Assembly: GCA_903907955.1 (NCBI GenBank)
Contig: CAIVPZ010000154.1
Location: 62,001-126,000 of the forward strand
Reading direction: 5' to 3'
Origin: an uncultured Acetobacteraceae bacterium
GTDB lineage: Bacteria; Pseudomonadota; Alphaproteobacteria; Acetobacterales; Acetobacteraceae
Length of the DNA stretch: 64,000 nucleotides
Shown piece by piece: positions 44,994-53,743 of the stretch (positions within the stretch are counted from its first letter, which is position 1; each line of letters starts with the position of its first letter). Position numbers and translations under genes: made by a program. Below the pieces are notes generated by a model. That model searched no databases. It was not told the origin of the DNA and saw only the letters and a list, made by a program, of their open reading frames with translations.

Positions 44994-46423
44994 ACGAGAT
45001 CCCGAGGCACATTCAGCTCAGCAGCGTCGGCAGCGAGCAGGAGTATTTCCGCTATCCGGAAGATATTCGCGAGGAATTCATTCAGACGGATGATATCGAG
45101 TTCCGTGATGGCTCGCGCGTGACGGCGGCCGAGGTTTGGGAATACCTGACCACGGTCGGTCCGGTGAAGTTTCCCAATCTGTATGACACCAGCAACCTGT
45201 TCACCGGCCGGCTGTCGCGCGACGTCACCCTGCCGTTCACGCTGAAGCACAATTACCTGCTGATGACGATGCATGAGAGGATGACCAAGGCGAAGGCCCA
45301 AGGCCATCCGATCGTGTTCGTCCAGGGCGGGCAGAGTGTCGATCCATATTACGCTGCTGGCGCAATCGCACTCCGCCCTGCCAGCACCGGCATCTGGGCG
45401 CGGCGTCAGCGCGAAGGACTGACCCGCAACCAGGACGAGTTGGAAGGGCAACAGGACAAGCAGAAGGCGTACAACGCCATCAGCTTCGAGGTGTGCAACT
45501 CGGCCGGATACGAGCATATCCAGGAAGGCAATGTGCCGGCCGACATGGTGGCGCCGTACACGGCGCTGCGCTGTTCGGACGTTTCCTACGGCACTGAGGC
45601 GCACCGGCACGGCCCGCGCAGTGACCAGGTCAAGCTGCTGCTGGTGGACTACCCGCTGGATCACCAGAAGGACAAGGACTGGGCAATCCGCTATTTTGCC
45701 GACAACGTACGGCGGCTGATCAAGAACATCGACGGCCTGACCGGCCGCACCACCACCGAGGACGATCTTGCCCGCGAAATAAAGCTGCACAACGAGGGTC
45801 GTCGCCTGTCGGTGGAGATTGCCGATCTGTGGTGGTCCGCCATCGATCCGCCCACCAACGGCAAGGACCGGCGCGACCTGTTCCAGTTGGGCGGTATGGA
45901 GGTACATGGCGATCCGGTGGCCAGCCTGTCCATTCTGCGTGAGGCCAAGGGCTATATCGAACGCCGGGTCAGGGACGGCCACAAGACGAAAGGGGTTCAG
46001 GACAACGCCGCGCGGCTGTTCGTCTGCGGCTCCTGCGTGTTCCCGAACGATTATCGCTGCGAGGAGGCCGGTGGCATCATCGTCGGCAATGACAACCACT
46101 GGAGCGACATTACCACCATCATCAACGAATCGGGCGATCCGTATTACGAGCTCGCGAAGGGCGTGCTGTCCTATCCGTACGAGCAGCCGCTTCCCGAGCG
46201 GGCGAAGTGGACGGTGGAGCAGATCAAGAAGTCGCGGACAGACGGCGTGTTGTTTCTCTACAAGTGGGGCTGCAACACCCAGTCGGCGATCGCTCGCCTG
46301 TTAGTGGATGAAATCAAGGCCCAGGCAGGTGTGCCGACGATCATTATCGAAGATGATATGACCCGGACCCAGACCGAGCAGTTGCAGAACCGGGTCAACG
46401 CGTTCATCGAGATGGTGTCCTGA
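44990..46423 (+). CDS. 2-hydroxyacyl-CoA dehydratase/benzoyl-CoA reductase-like large subunit, copy 3
   Basis: A 477-residue paralogue of the genes at 13.8 and 17.8 kb with the same three cysteine positions (EVCNSAGYEH, ALRCSDVSYG, LYKWGCNTQS) and the CGSC pair (FVCGSCVFPND). Start ATG 44990 has ACAGGAG upstream and overlaps the small subunit. It is more divergent from copies 1 and 2 at DNA level than those are from each other, so it is likely the ancestral partner of the small subunit. It is followed after 2 nt by its own binding protein, repeating the module. Confidence 0.88.
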   Translation: MNEIPRHIQLSSVGSEQEYFRYPEDIREEFIQTDDIEFRDGSRVTAAEVWEYLTTVGPVKFPNLYDTSNLFTGRLSRDVTLPFTLKHNYLLMTMHERMTKAKAQGHPIVFVQGGQSVDPYYAAGAIALRPASTGIWARRQREGLTRNQDELEGQQDKQKAYNAISFEVCNSAGYEHIQEGNVPADMVAPYTALRCSDVSYGTEAHRHGPRSDQVKLLLVDYPLDHQKDKDWAIRYFADNVRRLIKNIDGLTGRTTTEDDLAREIKLHNEGRRLSVEIADLWWSAIDPPTNGKDRRDLFQLGGMEVHGDPVASLSILREAKGYIERRVRDGHKTKGVQDNAARLFVCGSCVFPNDYRCEEAGGIIVGNDNHWSDITTIINESGDPYYELAKGVLSYPYEQPLPERAKWTVEQIKKSRTDGVLFLYKWGCNTQSAIARLLVDEIKAQAGVPTIIIEDDMTRTQTEQLQNRVNAFIEMVS

Positions 46424-46425
46424 CG

Positions 46426-47424
46426 ATGAACTCAACACTGCCGACGCGGATGGCCAGAAGGGCGCTTGGCTTCGCGTCCTTCCTAGTCGTGGCGTTCGCG
46501 TCGGCGGTTTGCTGCGCGGAGTCCAACCAGGGCGCCGAACCGGCGGCGCCGCTGGTCCCGGTTCGAATGGCCAATCTGGCGATCGGCTGGGGACCGCAGG
46601 AGTTAGCGATCGAACGGGGCACCTTCGCCCGGCACGGCATCGACCTTCAGGTGATCAATTTCATCCGCGGCGGTGCCGAGGCGACGGCGGGGGTGGCCAG
46701 CGGCCAGGTGGATATGGGAGAATTTGGCAGCCCCATCCTGATGGGAATTGCATCCGGGCTGCATATCAAGATCGTCGGCTCGCCGCCGGTGAAGGGTAAC
46801 AATTTCGAGGTTATCGGCGCCAAAGGCATCGGGAGCATCATGGATCTGAGGGGAAAGGTGGTCGCCGGCGGTGAATTGGGCGGCGGCAGCCATCAATCGC
46901 TCCTCAAGATACTGCACGACAACGGCCTGAGCGAAAACGACGTGACCGTGGTTGCGACCGGCGGGCTCAATGCCGAGATGGTCCTGCGTTCCGGCCGGGT
47001 GGCAGCGGCGGTTACCTCCGAGCTGACCAGGCTCAAGATGATCGATGACGGACGGGCCACCTTGCTCGCCCGCGCCCGCGATTACTATGGCCACTACCAG
47101 CATGGGTACATCTTTGCGACCGACGACTTCATCAGGACCCATCCTGAGGCGGTCCGGGAGTTTCTGCAGGCCAAGCGGGAGGCATTTGAATATGCCAAGA
47201 CGCATCTGGACGAGCTAATCGATTTCACTGGCAGCCGGGTAAAGGTCCGTAAGGACATTATTCGCGCCTACTACGCCGAGCAAATTCCCCAGTGGGACCT
47301 GACGTTGTCGGTCGATCTGGAGGGGGTCGCCAACGCGGTGAAGATTCTCCAGGAATTACATGAGATCAAGCCAACCGTGAAATTCGACCCGAATACCTGG
47401 CTCGATTTGCGTTTTCTCGACTAG
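46426..47424 (+). CDS. NitT/TauT-family ABC transporter substrate-binding protein, copy 3
   Basis: A 332-residue exported protein closely related to the 19.2-kb gene. The signal region is ARRALGFASFLVVAFASAVC with likely cleavage after CCA. The mature protein begins VPVRMANLAIGWGPQELAIE and carries MGEFGSPILMGIASGL and RDYYGHYQHGYIFATDDFI. It probably delivers the substrate of the third module to the 41.9-kb importer. The ligand is unknown. Confidence 0.86.
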   Translation: MNSTLPTRMARRALGFASFLVVAFASAVCCAESNQGAEPAAPLVPVRMANLAIGWGPQELAIERGTFARHGIDLQVINFIRGGAEATAGVASGQVDMGEFGSPILMGIASGLHIKIVGSPPVKGNNFEVIGAKGIGSIMDLRGKVVAGGELGGGSHQSLLKILHDNGLSENDVTVVATGGLNAEMVLRSGRVAAAVTSELTRLKMIDDGRATLLARARDYYGHYQHGYIFATDDFIRTHPEAVREFLQAKREAFEYAKTHLDELIDFTGSRVKVRKDIIRAYYAEQIPQWDLTLSVDLEGVANAVKILQELHEIKPTVKFDPNTWLDLRFLD

Positions 47425-47463
47425 GGGGCGGCATTGCAGTTTCGCATTCGGAGAGCGAGAGAG

Positions 47464-48423
47464 ATGATGCAGGTCGCAAGAGCCGGTTTGCTGGCCGGAG
47501 CGTTTCTGTGTTCCGCAGCCGCCTCGGCTGCAGACAGCCCCATCGTGACCATCCGGTTCGGTGATCTGGGGGCTTCGACGGGCAATCTGTATCAGTCACT
47601 TGCTGTGGAGAAGGGGATTTATCGTCATCACGGCATTGACCTCGAGGTGGTCCCCTTCCTCCAGGGCGGCCCGGAGGCAGTCGCGGCGGCGGTCGCCAAT
47701 CAGATCGACATGGGCTCGGTGGGCACTCCGGTCCTGATCGCCATCAGCCGGGGGATGCCGATCCGCATCGTTGGATCGCCGCCGCGGAAAGGTCAGCCGT
47801 TCATCCTCGTGGGACGGCCGGAAGTCAGGACCGTTAGCGAGCTCAGGGGCAAGGTGGTTGGCTTCAGTTCCGTGGGGGGCGGGTCGGCGGAAGCGTTGCA
47901 CGTGATCCTCAGCGCCAATGACGTGACCGCCGATCAGGTACAAACAATCGCCTACGGCGCGGGGCCAAACGGTTATATCGCGCTGAAGTCCGGCCGGCTG
48001 ACCGGTGCCGTGCTGGCCGAACCTTATGCGACGCGCGCGGAACTCGATGGGGTCGGCCACGTTCTGGCCGACGCGGACGCTTACTTTGCCCATTACCAGC
48101 ACAGTTATATTTTCGCTACACAGAAATTCATTGCCGGTTATCCGGAGGCAATCCGCGCCTATTTCGAGGCCAGCCGGGAAGCGTTGCGTTATGCAAAGGT
48201 ACACCAGGATGAGCTGGTGGCATTCGGGCAAAAAACTCTGAAGCTGGACGAGCGGCTGCTGCGCGCCGTGTTTGCGAAGGAAATTCCCAAATGGGACGAG
48301 AACGATGATGTCGATACCGAAGGCCTGTTGAACGCGCTCAAGATCGTGCAGCAGATCGGCGATATCAGGAAGTCATATGTGCCGGATCTTGATTACGTCA
48401 TCGATCCGCGATTCTCGCACTGA
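47464..48423 (+). CDS. NitT/TauT-family ABC transporter substrate-binding protein, divergent copy 4
   Basis: A 319-residue exported protein of the same family but more distant (IVTIRFGDLGASTGNLYQSL; DMGSVGTPVLIAISRGMP). Signal peptide MMQVARAGLLAGAFLCSAAA is followed by cleavage near ASAA. I chose ATG 47464 (GGAGAG-type site) over an upstream TTG. Two binding proteins in a row before the FAD enzyme suggest a second ligand for the same importer. Confidence 0.85.
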   Translation: MMQVARAGLLAGAFLCSAAASAADSPIVTIRFGDLGASTGNLYQSLAVEKGIYRHHGIDLEVVPFLQGGPEAVAAAVANQIDMGSVGTPVLIAISRGMPIRIVGSPPRKGQPFILVGRPEVRTVSELRGKVVGFSSVGGGSAEALHVILSANDVTADQVQTIAYGAGPNGYIALKSGRLTGAVLAEPYATRAELDGVGHVLADADAYFAHYQHSYIFATQKFIAGYPEAIRAYFEASREALRYAKVHQDELVAFGQKTLKLDERLLRAVFAKEIPKWDENDDVDTEGLLNALKIVQQIGDIRKSYVPDLDYVIDPRFSH

Positions 48424-48459
48424 CGCGCAAACGGCCGGTCGGGTCGAATGGAGAGTGGC

Positions 48460-49968
48460 ATGGCGAAGACGAAGTTCGATTGGACGCTGGAGGCGGACGT
48501 GGTGGTCGTGGGCGGCGGTGGCGCCGGCCTGGTCGCCGCGATCAATGCACATGACCACGGCGCGACCGCGCTGATCCTGGAAAAGATGCCGACGCTCGGC
48601 GGCATCACGATTCTCGCCGGCGGCGGGATCAAGGCTGCGACCGACGTCGGCAAGGCCATCCAGTACTTGACCGTGAGCCAGGGTGGGCGGGTCGGCGACA
48701 AACTGATTGCCACCTTTGCCGAAGGGCTGGTGGCGCTGCCGGACTATGTTCGCGAACTGGCGCGCATCAATGGCGCCGAGATTTCCATTCGTAACGAATC
48801 GCATGCCGGCGTCTATCCGTTTCCCGGCGCGGACGGTTTTTATTCCATCTCGATCAGTGCGATCCCCGGCTTCAGCGGGTACGACTGGGCCTATACCGGG
48901 AAGAACCTCAACGGCCAGCGGTTCTTTAAGATACTGTTGGACAACGTCGAGCGGCGCGAAATCCCGGTCCATACCCAGGCGCCGGTCAGTTCCCTGATAA
49001 CCGATGGTCGCGGCGAGATCATCGGGGTGTGGGCCGAACTTTCCGGGGAACGCCGCGCCGTCAAGGCCAGGAAGGCGGTGATCCTGGCCTCCGGCGGCTT
49101 TGAGTTCAATGAAAAGCTCAAGCGCGAGTATTTCGAGGCCATGCCGGTCTATGCCATGGGCAACCCGGGCAATACCGGCGACGGCATCCTCATGGCGCAG
49201 AAAGTCGGCGCCGCACTGTGGCATATGTGGCACTACCACGGCTCCTATGGGTTCAAATTCGACGATTATGACACGGCATTTCGCATCGCGCCCGGCGGCG
49301 CGCGCAATCCCGACCGGCCGATCTCGTGGATCATCGTCGATAAGCAAGGCAAGCGGTTCATGAACGAACTGCACCCGGCGGTGCAGGATACCGCGGCGCG
49401 GCCACTGGGTTATTACGACCCTGACATTCCGGGCTTTCCCCGCATTCCTGCCTATCTGATCTTCGACGAGGAGGGACGCAAGCTCGGGCGCATCGCCAGC
49501 CCGGTGACCGTGCATCCAGAGCACCGCTACGTGTGGAGCGAGGACAATCTCGCCGAGGTTGAGCGGGGCTGGATCAGGCGTTTCGCCACCGTCGAGGATC
49601 TGGCTGCGGCGCAGGGGTGGGACCCGGATGTGGTGAGCGCCACGTTGGCGCGATGGAACGAAATCGCCGCTTCCGGGAGCGATCCCGACTTCAGGCGGCC
49701 TGCCGGCACCATCGTGCCGATTGCGACGCCGCCGTATTATGTCGTGCCGGTGTGGCCGCTGTTGACCAATACGCAGGGCGGTCCCGAGCACGACGAGCAG
49801 CAACGGGTTGTCGATCCCTATGGCATACCGATCCCTCGTCTTTATGCCGCCGGAGAACTGGGGTCGTTTTTCGGGCATCTGTACCTCCTCGGTGGCAACC
49901 TCAGTGAGGTTGTCATCAGCGGCCGGGTTGCCGGAGCCGCCGCCGCGGCTCTCGAGCCCTGGCGATGA
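48460..49968 (+). CDS. FAD-binding dehydrogenase/reductase (fumarate reductase/ketosteroid dehydrogenase-like)
   Basis: A 502-residue flavoprotein. The dinucleotide-binding motif is ADVVVVGGGGAGLVAAINAH, followed by LEKMPTLGGITILAGGGIKA. The second FAD motif is PRLYAAGELGSFFGHLYLLGGN (quoted in part). It belongs to the FAD_binding_2 family, which reduces or dehydrogenates C-C bonds. No heme-binding or Fe-S motif and no signal peptide were seen, so it is cytoplasmic and needs an external electron partner. ATG 48460 has GGAGAG 4 nt upstream; ATG 48448 is an alternative. It overlaps tonB by ATGA. It may complete or precede the HAD/BCR reaction. Confidence 0.85.
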   Translation: MAKTKFDWTLEADVVVVGGGGAGLVAAINAHDHGATALILEKMPTLGGITILAGGGIKAATDVGKAIQYLTVSQGGRVGDKLIATFAEGLVALPDYVRELARINGAEISIRNESHAGVYPFPGADGFYSISISAIPGFSGYDWAYTGKNLNGQRFFKILLDNVERREIPVHTQAPVSSLITDGRGEIIGVWAELSGERRAVKARKAVILASGGFEFNEKLKREYFEAMPVYAMGNPGNTGDGILMAQKVGAALWHMWHYHGSYGFKFDDYDTAFRIAPGGARNPDRPISWIIVDKQGKRFMNELHPAVQDTAARPLGYYDPDIPGFPRIPAYLIFDEEGRKLGRIASPVTVHPEHRYVWSEDNLAEVERGWIRRFATVEDLAAAQGWDPDVVSATLARWNEIAASGSDPDFRRPAGTIVPIATPPYYVVPVWPLLTNTQGGPEHDEQQRVVDPYGIPIPRLYAAGELGSFFGHLYLLGGNLSEVVISGRVAGAAAAALEPWR

Positions 49969-50621
49969 CCAACCGGGTGGCCAACTTCGCCGACCCCGCA
50001 CCGACCGCGCGACGCTTCGGCGGCATCGCCTTCGTGGGGCTTCTTCACCTGGCCATCGTCTATGCGCTGGTGACCGGGCTGGGGCACGAGGTTGTCGAAA
50101 TCCTGCGCGCGCCGATCGAGACCAAGCTGATCGACGAGATCAGGCCGCCGCCCCCGGAGCCGCCGCCGCCGCTGATGCCGCCGCAGTTCGCCGCCCTGCC
50201 GCCGCCCTATATTCCCCCGCCGGAGATCCAGGTCCGCCAGCCGCCACCGCCGAACGCCATAGCCGTGGTGACCCGCGAAAAGCCAGCGGAGCCGCCGCCC
50301 CCGATCGGTGCACAGGTGGCGCCGACACTGGCGCCGGTGGCGGTTCGGACGGCCCCCGTCATCGACGGCCGGAGATGCCGTCTGCCGGAGTATCCGCCCG
50401 GGTCGAAGCGGATGGAGGAGGCCGGCATCGTGGTGTTGCGGTTCCTGATCGACGTCGATGGCAGTGTGGTCGAAAGCAAGGTGGAGAGTTCCAGCGGATA
50501 CCCCCGGTTGGACGAGGCCGCCCGCGCCGCTCTCGCACTCTGTAGTTTCAAGGCAGGAACGGTTGACGGCAAGGCCGAACGATCGTGGGCCAAGCTGCGA
50601 TATGTCTGGAAGCTAAACTAG
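49965..50621 (+). CDS. tonB: TonB family protein
   Basis: 218 residues. One N-terminal membrane anchor (GGIAFVGLLHLAIVYALVTG) is followed by a proline-rich periplasmic spacer (many PPPEPPPP-type runs, residues about 55-120). The C-terminal TonB domain (PEYPPGSKRMEEAGIVVLRF; GYPRLDEAARAALALCSFKAG) contacts the TonB box of receptors. It is co-translated with the preceding FAD gene (ATGA), which ties the energy-transducing system to this island. Confidence 0.93.
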   Translation: MTNRVANFADPAPTARRFGGIAFVGLLHLAIVYALVTGLGHEVVEILRAPIETKLIDEIRPPPPEPPPPLMPPQFAALPPPYIPPPEIQVRQPPPPNAIAVVTREKPAEPPPPIGAQVAPTLAPVAVRTAPVIDGRRCRLPEYPPGSKRMEEAGIVVLRFLIDVDGSVVESKVESSSGYPRLDEAARAALALCSFKAGTVDGKAERSWAKLRYVWKLN

Positions 50622-50661
50622 CGTGGGACCCCGCAACGAAATGTTCTGGAGGTTACTTGCG

Positions 50662-51642
50662 ATGAGCTTTATTTCTGTCCGGCTGGTGCTGGCAATCGGC
50701 GCTGTCATCCTGCCCGTTTCCGTCCAGGCCGCCGGCGGCGCCACTACGCGCCCGCCGGCCGCGCCACCAGGTTTCGTCGCCCCGCCGGTGGTGGCGGCCC
50801 CACAGGCGCCGGCCGCGCCGGAGGCCGTTGTCGCACCACAGGCGGTGCCCCCTTCACAGGCCGAGGCTGCTCGGCCTGCCGTCGCCGCGCCACAGGCCGT
50901 CGCGACGGCGGCGGCGGCGAGGCAGGTCGTGGAGAACCCCTACGGGCTGGACGCGCTGTGGGCGCAGGGCGATTTCGTCGCCCGCGGCACGCTGCTGGCG
51001 CTGGTCATCATGTCGGCAGCCTCCTGGTATGTGCTGGTCACCAAGCTCTGGGAGCAGTCGTGGCTGTTGCGCCACGCCAGGGCGGCGAACCGGAGCTTCT
51101 GGAAGGCCGCTTCGGTCGAGGCCGGCGTGGCCTCGCTGGCAGCCGGCAGCGCGTTCCATTCGGTGGCCGCGGCCGGGCTTGACGCCGTCGATCATCACGG
51201 CGGCTCGCTGGTGGAAAATATCGACCTCAATACCTGGGTCTCGCAGGCCATCCAGCGGGCGGTCGAGCAGGTGGTCAACCGGTTGCAGGGCGGTCTGGTG
51301 GTGCTCGCAACGGTGGGGTCCACCGCGCCATTCATCGGCTTGTTCGGCACCGTGTGGGGCATTTACCACGCGCTGACCGCCATCGGCATCGCCGGCCAGG
51401 CGTCGATCGACAAAGTCGCCGGGCCGGTCGGCGAGGCGCTGATCATGACCGCCATCGGCCTCGCCGTCGCGGTGCCGGCGGTGCTAGGCTACAACTGGCT
51501 GCTTCGGCGCAACAAGGTGGCGATCGAACAGGTCCGCAACTTCGGCTCCGATCTGCATTCGGTGCTGCTCGGCGGGGTGCGGCTGAATGCGCAGGCGCGG
51601 GCTGCCAGGGCCTCTGCCCGCGTGGTTGCTCAGGCCGCCTGA
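50662..51642 (+). CDS. exbB: ExbB-like proton-channel protein
   Basis: A 326-residue MotA/TolQ/ExbB family protein. Signal-like MSFISVRLVLAIGAVILPVS is followed by a Pro/Ala-rich periplasmic stretch of about 75 residues (APQAPAAPEAVVAPQA). Three transmembrane segments come next, including the conserved LATVGSTAPFIGLFGTVWGI. I chose ATG 50662 because GGAGG lies 9 nt upstream; GTG 50623 and ATG 50641 are less likely. It drives TonB with ExbD using the proton gradient. Confidence 0.92.
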   Translation: MSFISVRLVLAIGAVILPVSVQAAGGATTRPPAAPPGFVAPPVVAAPQAPAAPEAVVAPQAVPPSQAEAARPAVAAPQAVATAAAARQVVENPYGLDALWAQGDFVARGTLLALVIMSAASWYVLVTKLWEQSWLLRHARAANRSFWKAASVEAGVASLAAGSAFHSVAAAGLDAVDHHGGSLVENIDLNTWVSQAIQRAVEQVVNRLQGGLVVLATVGSTAPFIGLFGTVWGIYHALTAIGIAGQASIDKVAGPVGEALIMTAIGLAVAVPAVLGYNWLLRRNKVAIEQVRNFGSDLHSVLLGGVRLNAQARAARASARVVAQAA

Positions 51643-51643
51643 G

Positions 51644-52078
51644 ATGGCCATGCAACTTGGCCCGCCCGAGGGCGGCAGTGGTGAGGACGAGATCCTCTCC
51701 ACCATCAACACGACGCCGCTGGTCGATGTCATGCTGGTGCTGCTGATCATTTTCCTGATCACCATCCCGGTGGTGACGCAGACCATCGCGGTGGCGCTGC
51801 CCAAGGAGGTCAATCAGCCGATGCAGACCCGGCCGGAGAACATCACGGTCGCGGTGAACAAGGACGGCGCCATCTTCTGGAACACCACGCCGGTGGCCGA
51901 CGGCGCCGCCCTGTTTGAACTGATGAAGGCAGTGGCGGTGCTCGAGCCGCAGCCGGAAGTGCATATCCGCGGCGATCAGCAGGCGCGCTACGAGTTCATC
52001 GGCAAGGTGTTGGCCACCTGCCAGCGAGCCGGCATCGCCAAGGTGAGCTTCGTCACCGAACCGCCGTCGAAGGGCTGA
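51644..52078 (+). CDS. exbD: ExbD-like protein, copy 1
   Basis: A 144-residue ExbD/TolR protein. The transmembrane helix carries the essential Asp in NTTPLVDVMLVLLIIFLITI, followed by a periplasmic domain ending in ITV..FVTEPPSKG. Its ATG is 1 nt after the exbB stop. Two different ExbD proteins follow ExbB, as in several xanthomonad and alphaproteobacterial Ton systems. Confidence 0.93.
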   Translation: MAMQLGPPEGGSGEDEILSTINTTPLVDVMLVLLIIFLITIPVVTQTIAVALPKEVNQPMQTRPENITVAVNKDGAIFWNTTPVADGAALFELMKAVAVLEPQPEVHIRGDQQARYEFIGKVLATCQRAGIAKVSFVTEPPSKG

Positions 52079-52084
52079 ATCGCC

Positions 52085-52513
52085 ATGGCGATCGATTTCA
52101 ACAAGCTCGGCTCGGCGGAACACGACCCGGTGGTCGACATCAACACCACGCCACTGATCGATGTGATGCTGGTGCTGCTGGTGATGCTGATCATCACCAT
52201 CCCAGTGCAGACCCATGCGGTGAAGCTGGACCTGCCGACCGGCGATCCGCCGCCGGTGACGGTGGTGCCGGAGGTGGTCAGCGTCGATGTGGATTTCGAC
52301 GGCACCATCATCTGGAACGGCCAGCCGCTGCCCGACCGCGCCACGCTGGAAGCGAAGCTTCTTGCCGCCGCCAACGCGCCCGTCCAGCCGGAACTGCATC
52401 TGCGGCCGCACAAGCTGGTTAGTTACGCCTACGTCGCCGCGGTGCTGGCCTCCGCCCAGCGGCTGGGCCTCAGCAAGATCGGCCTGGTCGGCAACGAACA
52501 ATTTGTCGATTGA
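52085..52513 (+). CDS. exbD: ExbD-like protein, copy 2
   Basis: A 142-residue second ExbD/TolR protein with the same transmembrane Asp motif (NTTPLIDVMLVLLVMLIITI) and a distinct periplasmic domain. It is 6 nt after the first exbD. It probably forms a hetero-oligomer in the ExbB pentamer or supports a second energised partner. Confidence 0.93.
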   Translation: MAIDFNKLGSAEHDPVVDINTTPLIDVMLVLLVMLIITIPVQTHAVKLDLPTGDPPPVTVVPEVVSVDVDFDGTIIWNGQPLPDRATLEAKLLAAANAPVQPELHLRPHKLVSYAYVAAVLASAQRLGLSKIGLVGNEQFVD

Positions 52514-52525
52514 GGAGACCAATTA

Positions 52526-53743
52526 ATGCCTGTCCGGTTTATCTGCCTTGTGCTGGCCGCCTTGCTGCTCGCCCGTGCGCCGGCGCGCGCCGCCGAGCAG
52601 GATGAGGCGCTTCGGCCCGAGGTGGGCAAGCCTCTGCTGGCCGCGGAGGAACTGATCAAGCAGCAGAAGTTCCGCGAGGCACTGACGCAGATCGGGCGGG
52701 CTGAAGCCGCCGCGCCGTTGACCGCTCGGGAGACCAGCGTGGCCGAGCAGTTGCGCGGCATCGCCGCCGCGGGGGCCGGCGACAACCTGACCGCCGCCAG
52801 AGCGTTTGAGGCGGCGATTGCCTCGGGCAAGCTGGCGCTGGCCGATCAACTGCGGCTGACCCAGGCGGTTGCCGGGCTGTATTACCAGGCCAAGGATTAC
52901 CCGAAGGCGATCACCTGGGCGAAGCGCTCTCAGGCTGCCGGCGGTGCGGACGAGAAGACCCGTGTATTGCTGATCCAGGCCTATTATTTTGCCGAGGATT
53001 GGGCCGACGCCGCGACGGCGTTAAAAGATCTGGTCGCCACCACCGAGCGGGCCGGCCGCGCACCGACCGAGCCCCAGTTGCAGTTGCTGGCCAAAGTTGA
53101 AATTTCGCAGAACAATACGCAAGGCTACGAGGCGGCGCTGGAAAAGCTGGTGGTCACCTATCCAAAACGGGATTACTGGGCGGATCTGATCCGCCGCGTC
53201 ACCTCGCGGCCCGGCTTTCCACACCGGCTGACGTTGGATGGCTATCGTCTGAGCCGGGCGGTCGGCGCCTTGTCGTCGGCGGCGCAATACACGGAGGCCG
53301 CCGAACTGGCCTTGCAGGCCGGGCTGCCGGGAGAGGCCAAAAGCCTGCTCGAACAGGGGTTTGCCTCCGGGGTGCTGGGAAGTGGCCCAGAGGCCGCACG
53401 TCAACAACGTCTGCTCGCCCTGGCGGCGCAGAAGGCGGCCGACGACCTGAAATCGATTGCAGACAGCGAAAAGGACGCCGCGTCCGCTGTGGATGGGGCC
53501 AATCTCGTCAACACCGGGCTCGACATCCTGGGGCACGGTCAGCCGCAACAGGCGGTACGTCTGATCAACGATGGCATTGCCAGGGGCGTCGCAAAGTACC
53601 CCGACGACGCCAGGCTGCACCTGGGCATTGCCCTGGATGCAGCGGGCCAGAAGGAGAAATCCCTGCAGACTTTCCGGTCGCTGCAGAGTGGAGACACCGC
53701 GGACCTGGCCCGGTTGTGGGCCATTCACGTTGGCCAGCGGTGA
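52526..53743 (+). CDS. periplasmic TPR-repeat protein of the Ton system
   Basis: A 405-residue exported protein. Signal peptide MPVRFICLVLAALLLARAPARA is followed by helical repeats of TPR type (for example AVAGLYYQAKDYPKAITWAK and TGLDILGHGQPQQAVRLIND). Such TPR proteins commonly accompany TonB-ExbB-ExbD operons and may help assemble TonB with receptors in the periplasm. The start follows a GAGGAG site 7-8 nt upstream. The stop overlaps the GTG of the exporter gene. Confidence 0.82.
   Translation: MPVRFICLVLAALLLARAPARAAEQDEALRPEVGKPLLAAEELIKQQKFREALTQIGRAEAAAPLTARETSVAEQLRGIAAAGAGDNLTAARAFEAAIASGKLALADQLRLTQAVAGLYYQAKDYPKAITWAKRSQAAGGADEKTRVLLIQAYYFAEDWADAATALKDLVATTERAGRAPTEPQLQLLAKVEISQNNTQGYEAALEKLVVTYPKRDYWADLIRRVTSRPGFPHRLTLDGYRLSRAVGALSSAAQYTEAAELALQAGLPGEAKSLLEQGFASGVLGSGPEAARQQRLLALAAQKAADDLKSIADSEKDAASAVDGANLVNTGLDILGHGQPQQAVRLINDGIARGVAKYPDDARLHLGIALDAAGQKEKSLQTFRSLQSGDTADLARLWAIHVGQR

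Noticed and set aside
44825-46099. Long minus-strand frame opposite the third HAD/BCR large subunit
   Set aside because: The same kind of shadow appears opposite the other two copies, so it follows from the plus-strand coding sequence rather than being conserved independently.
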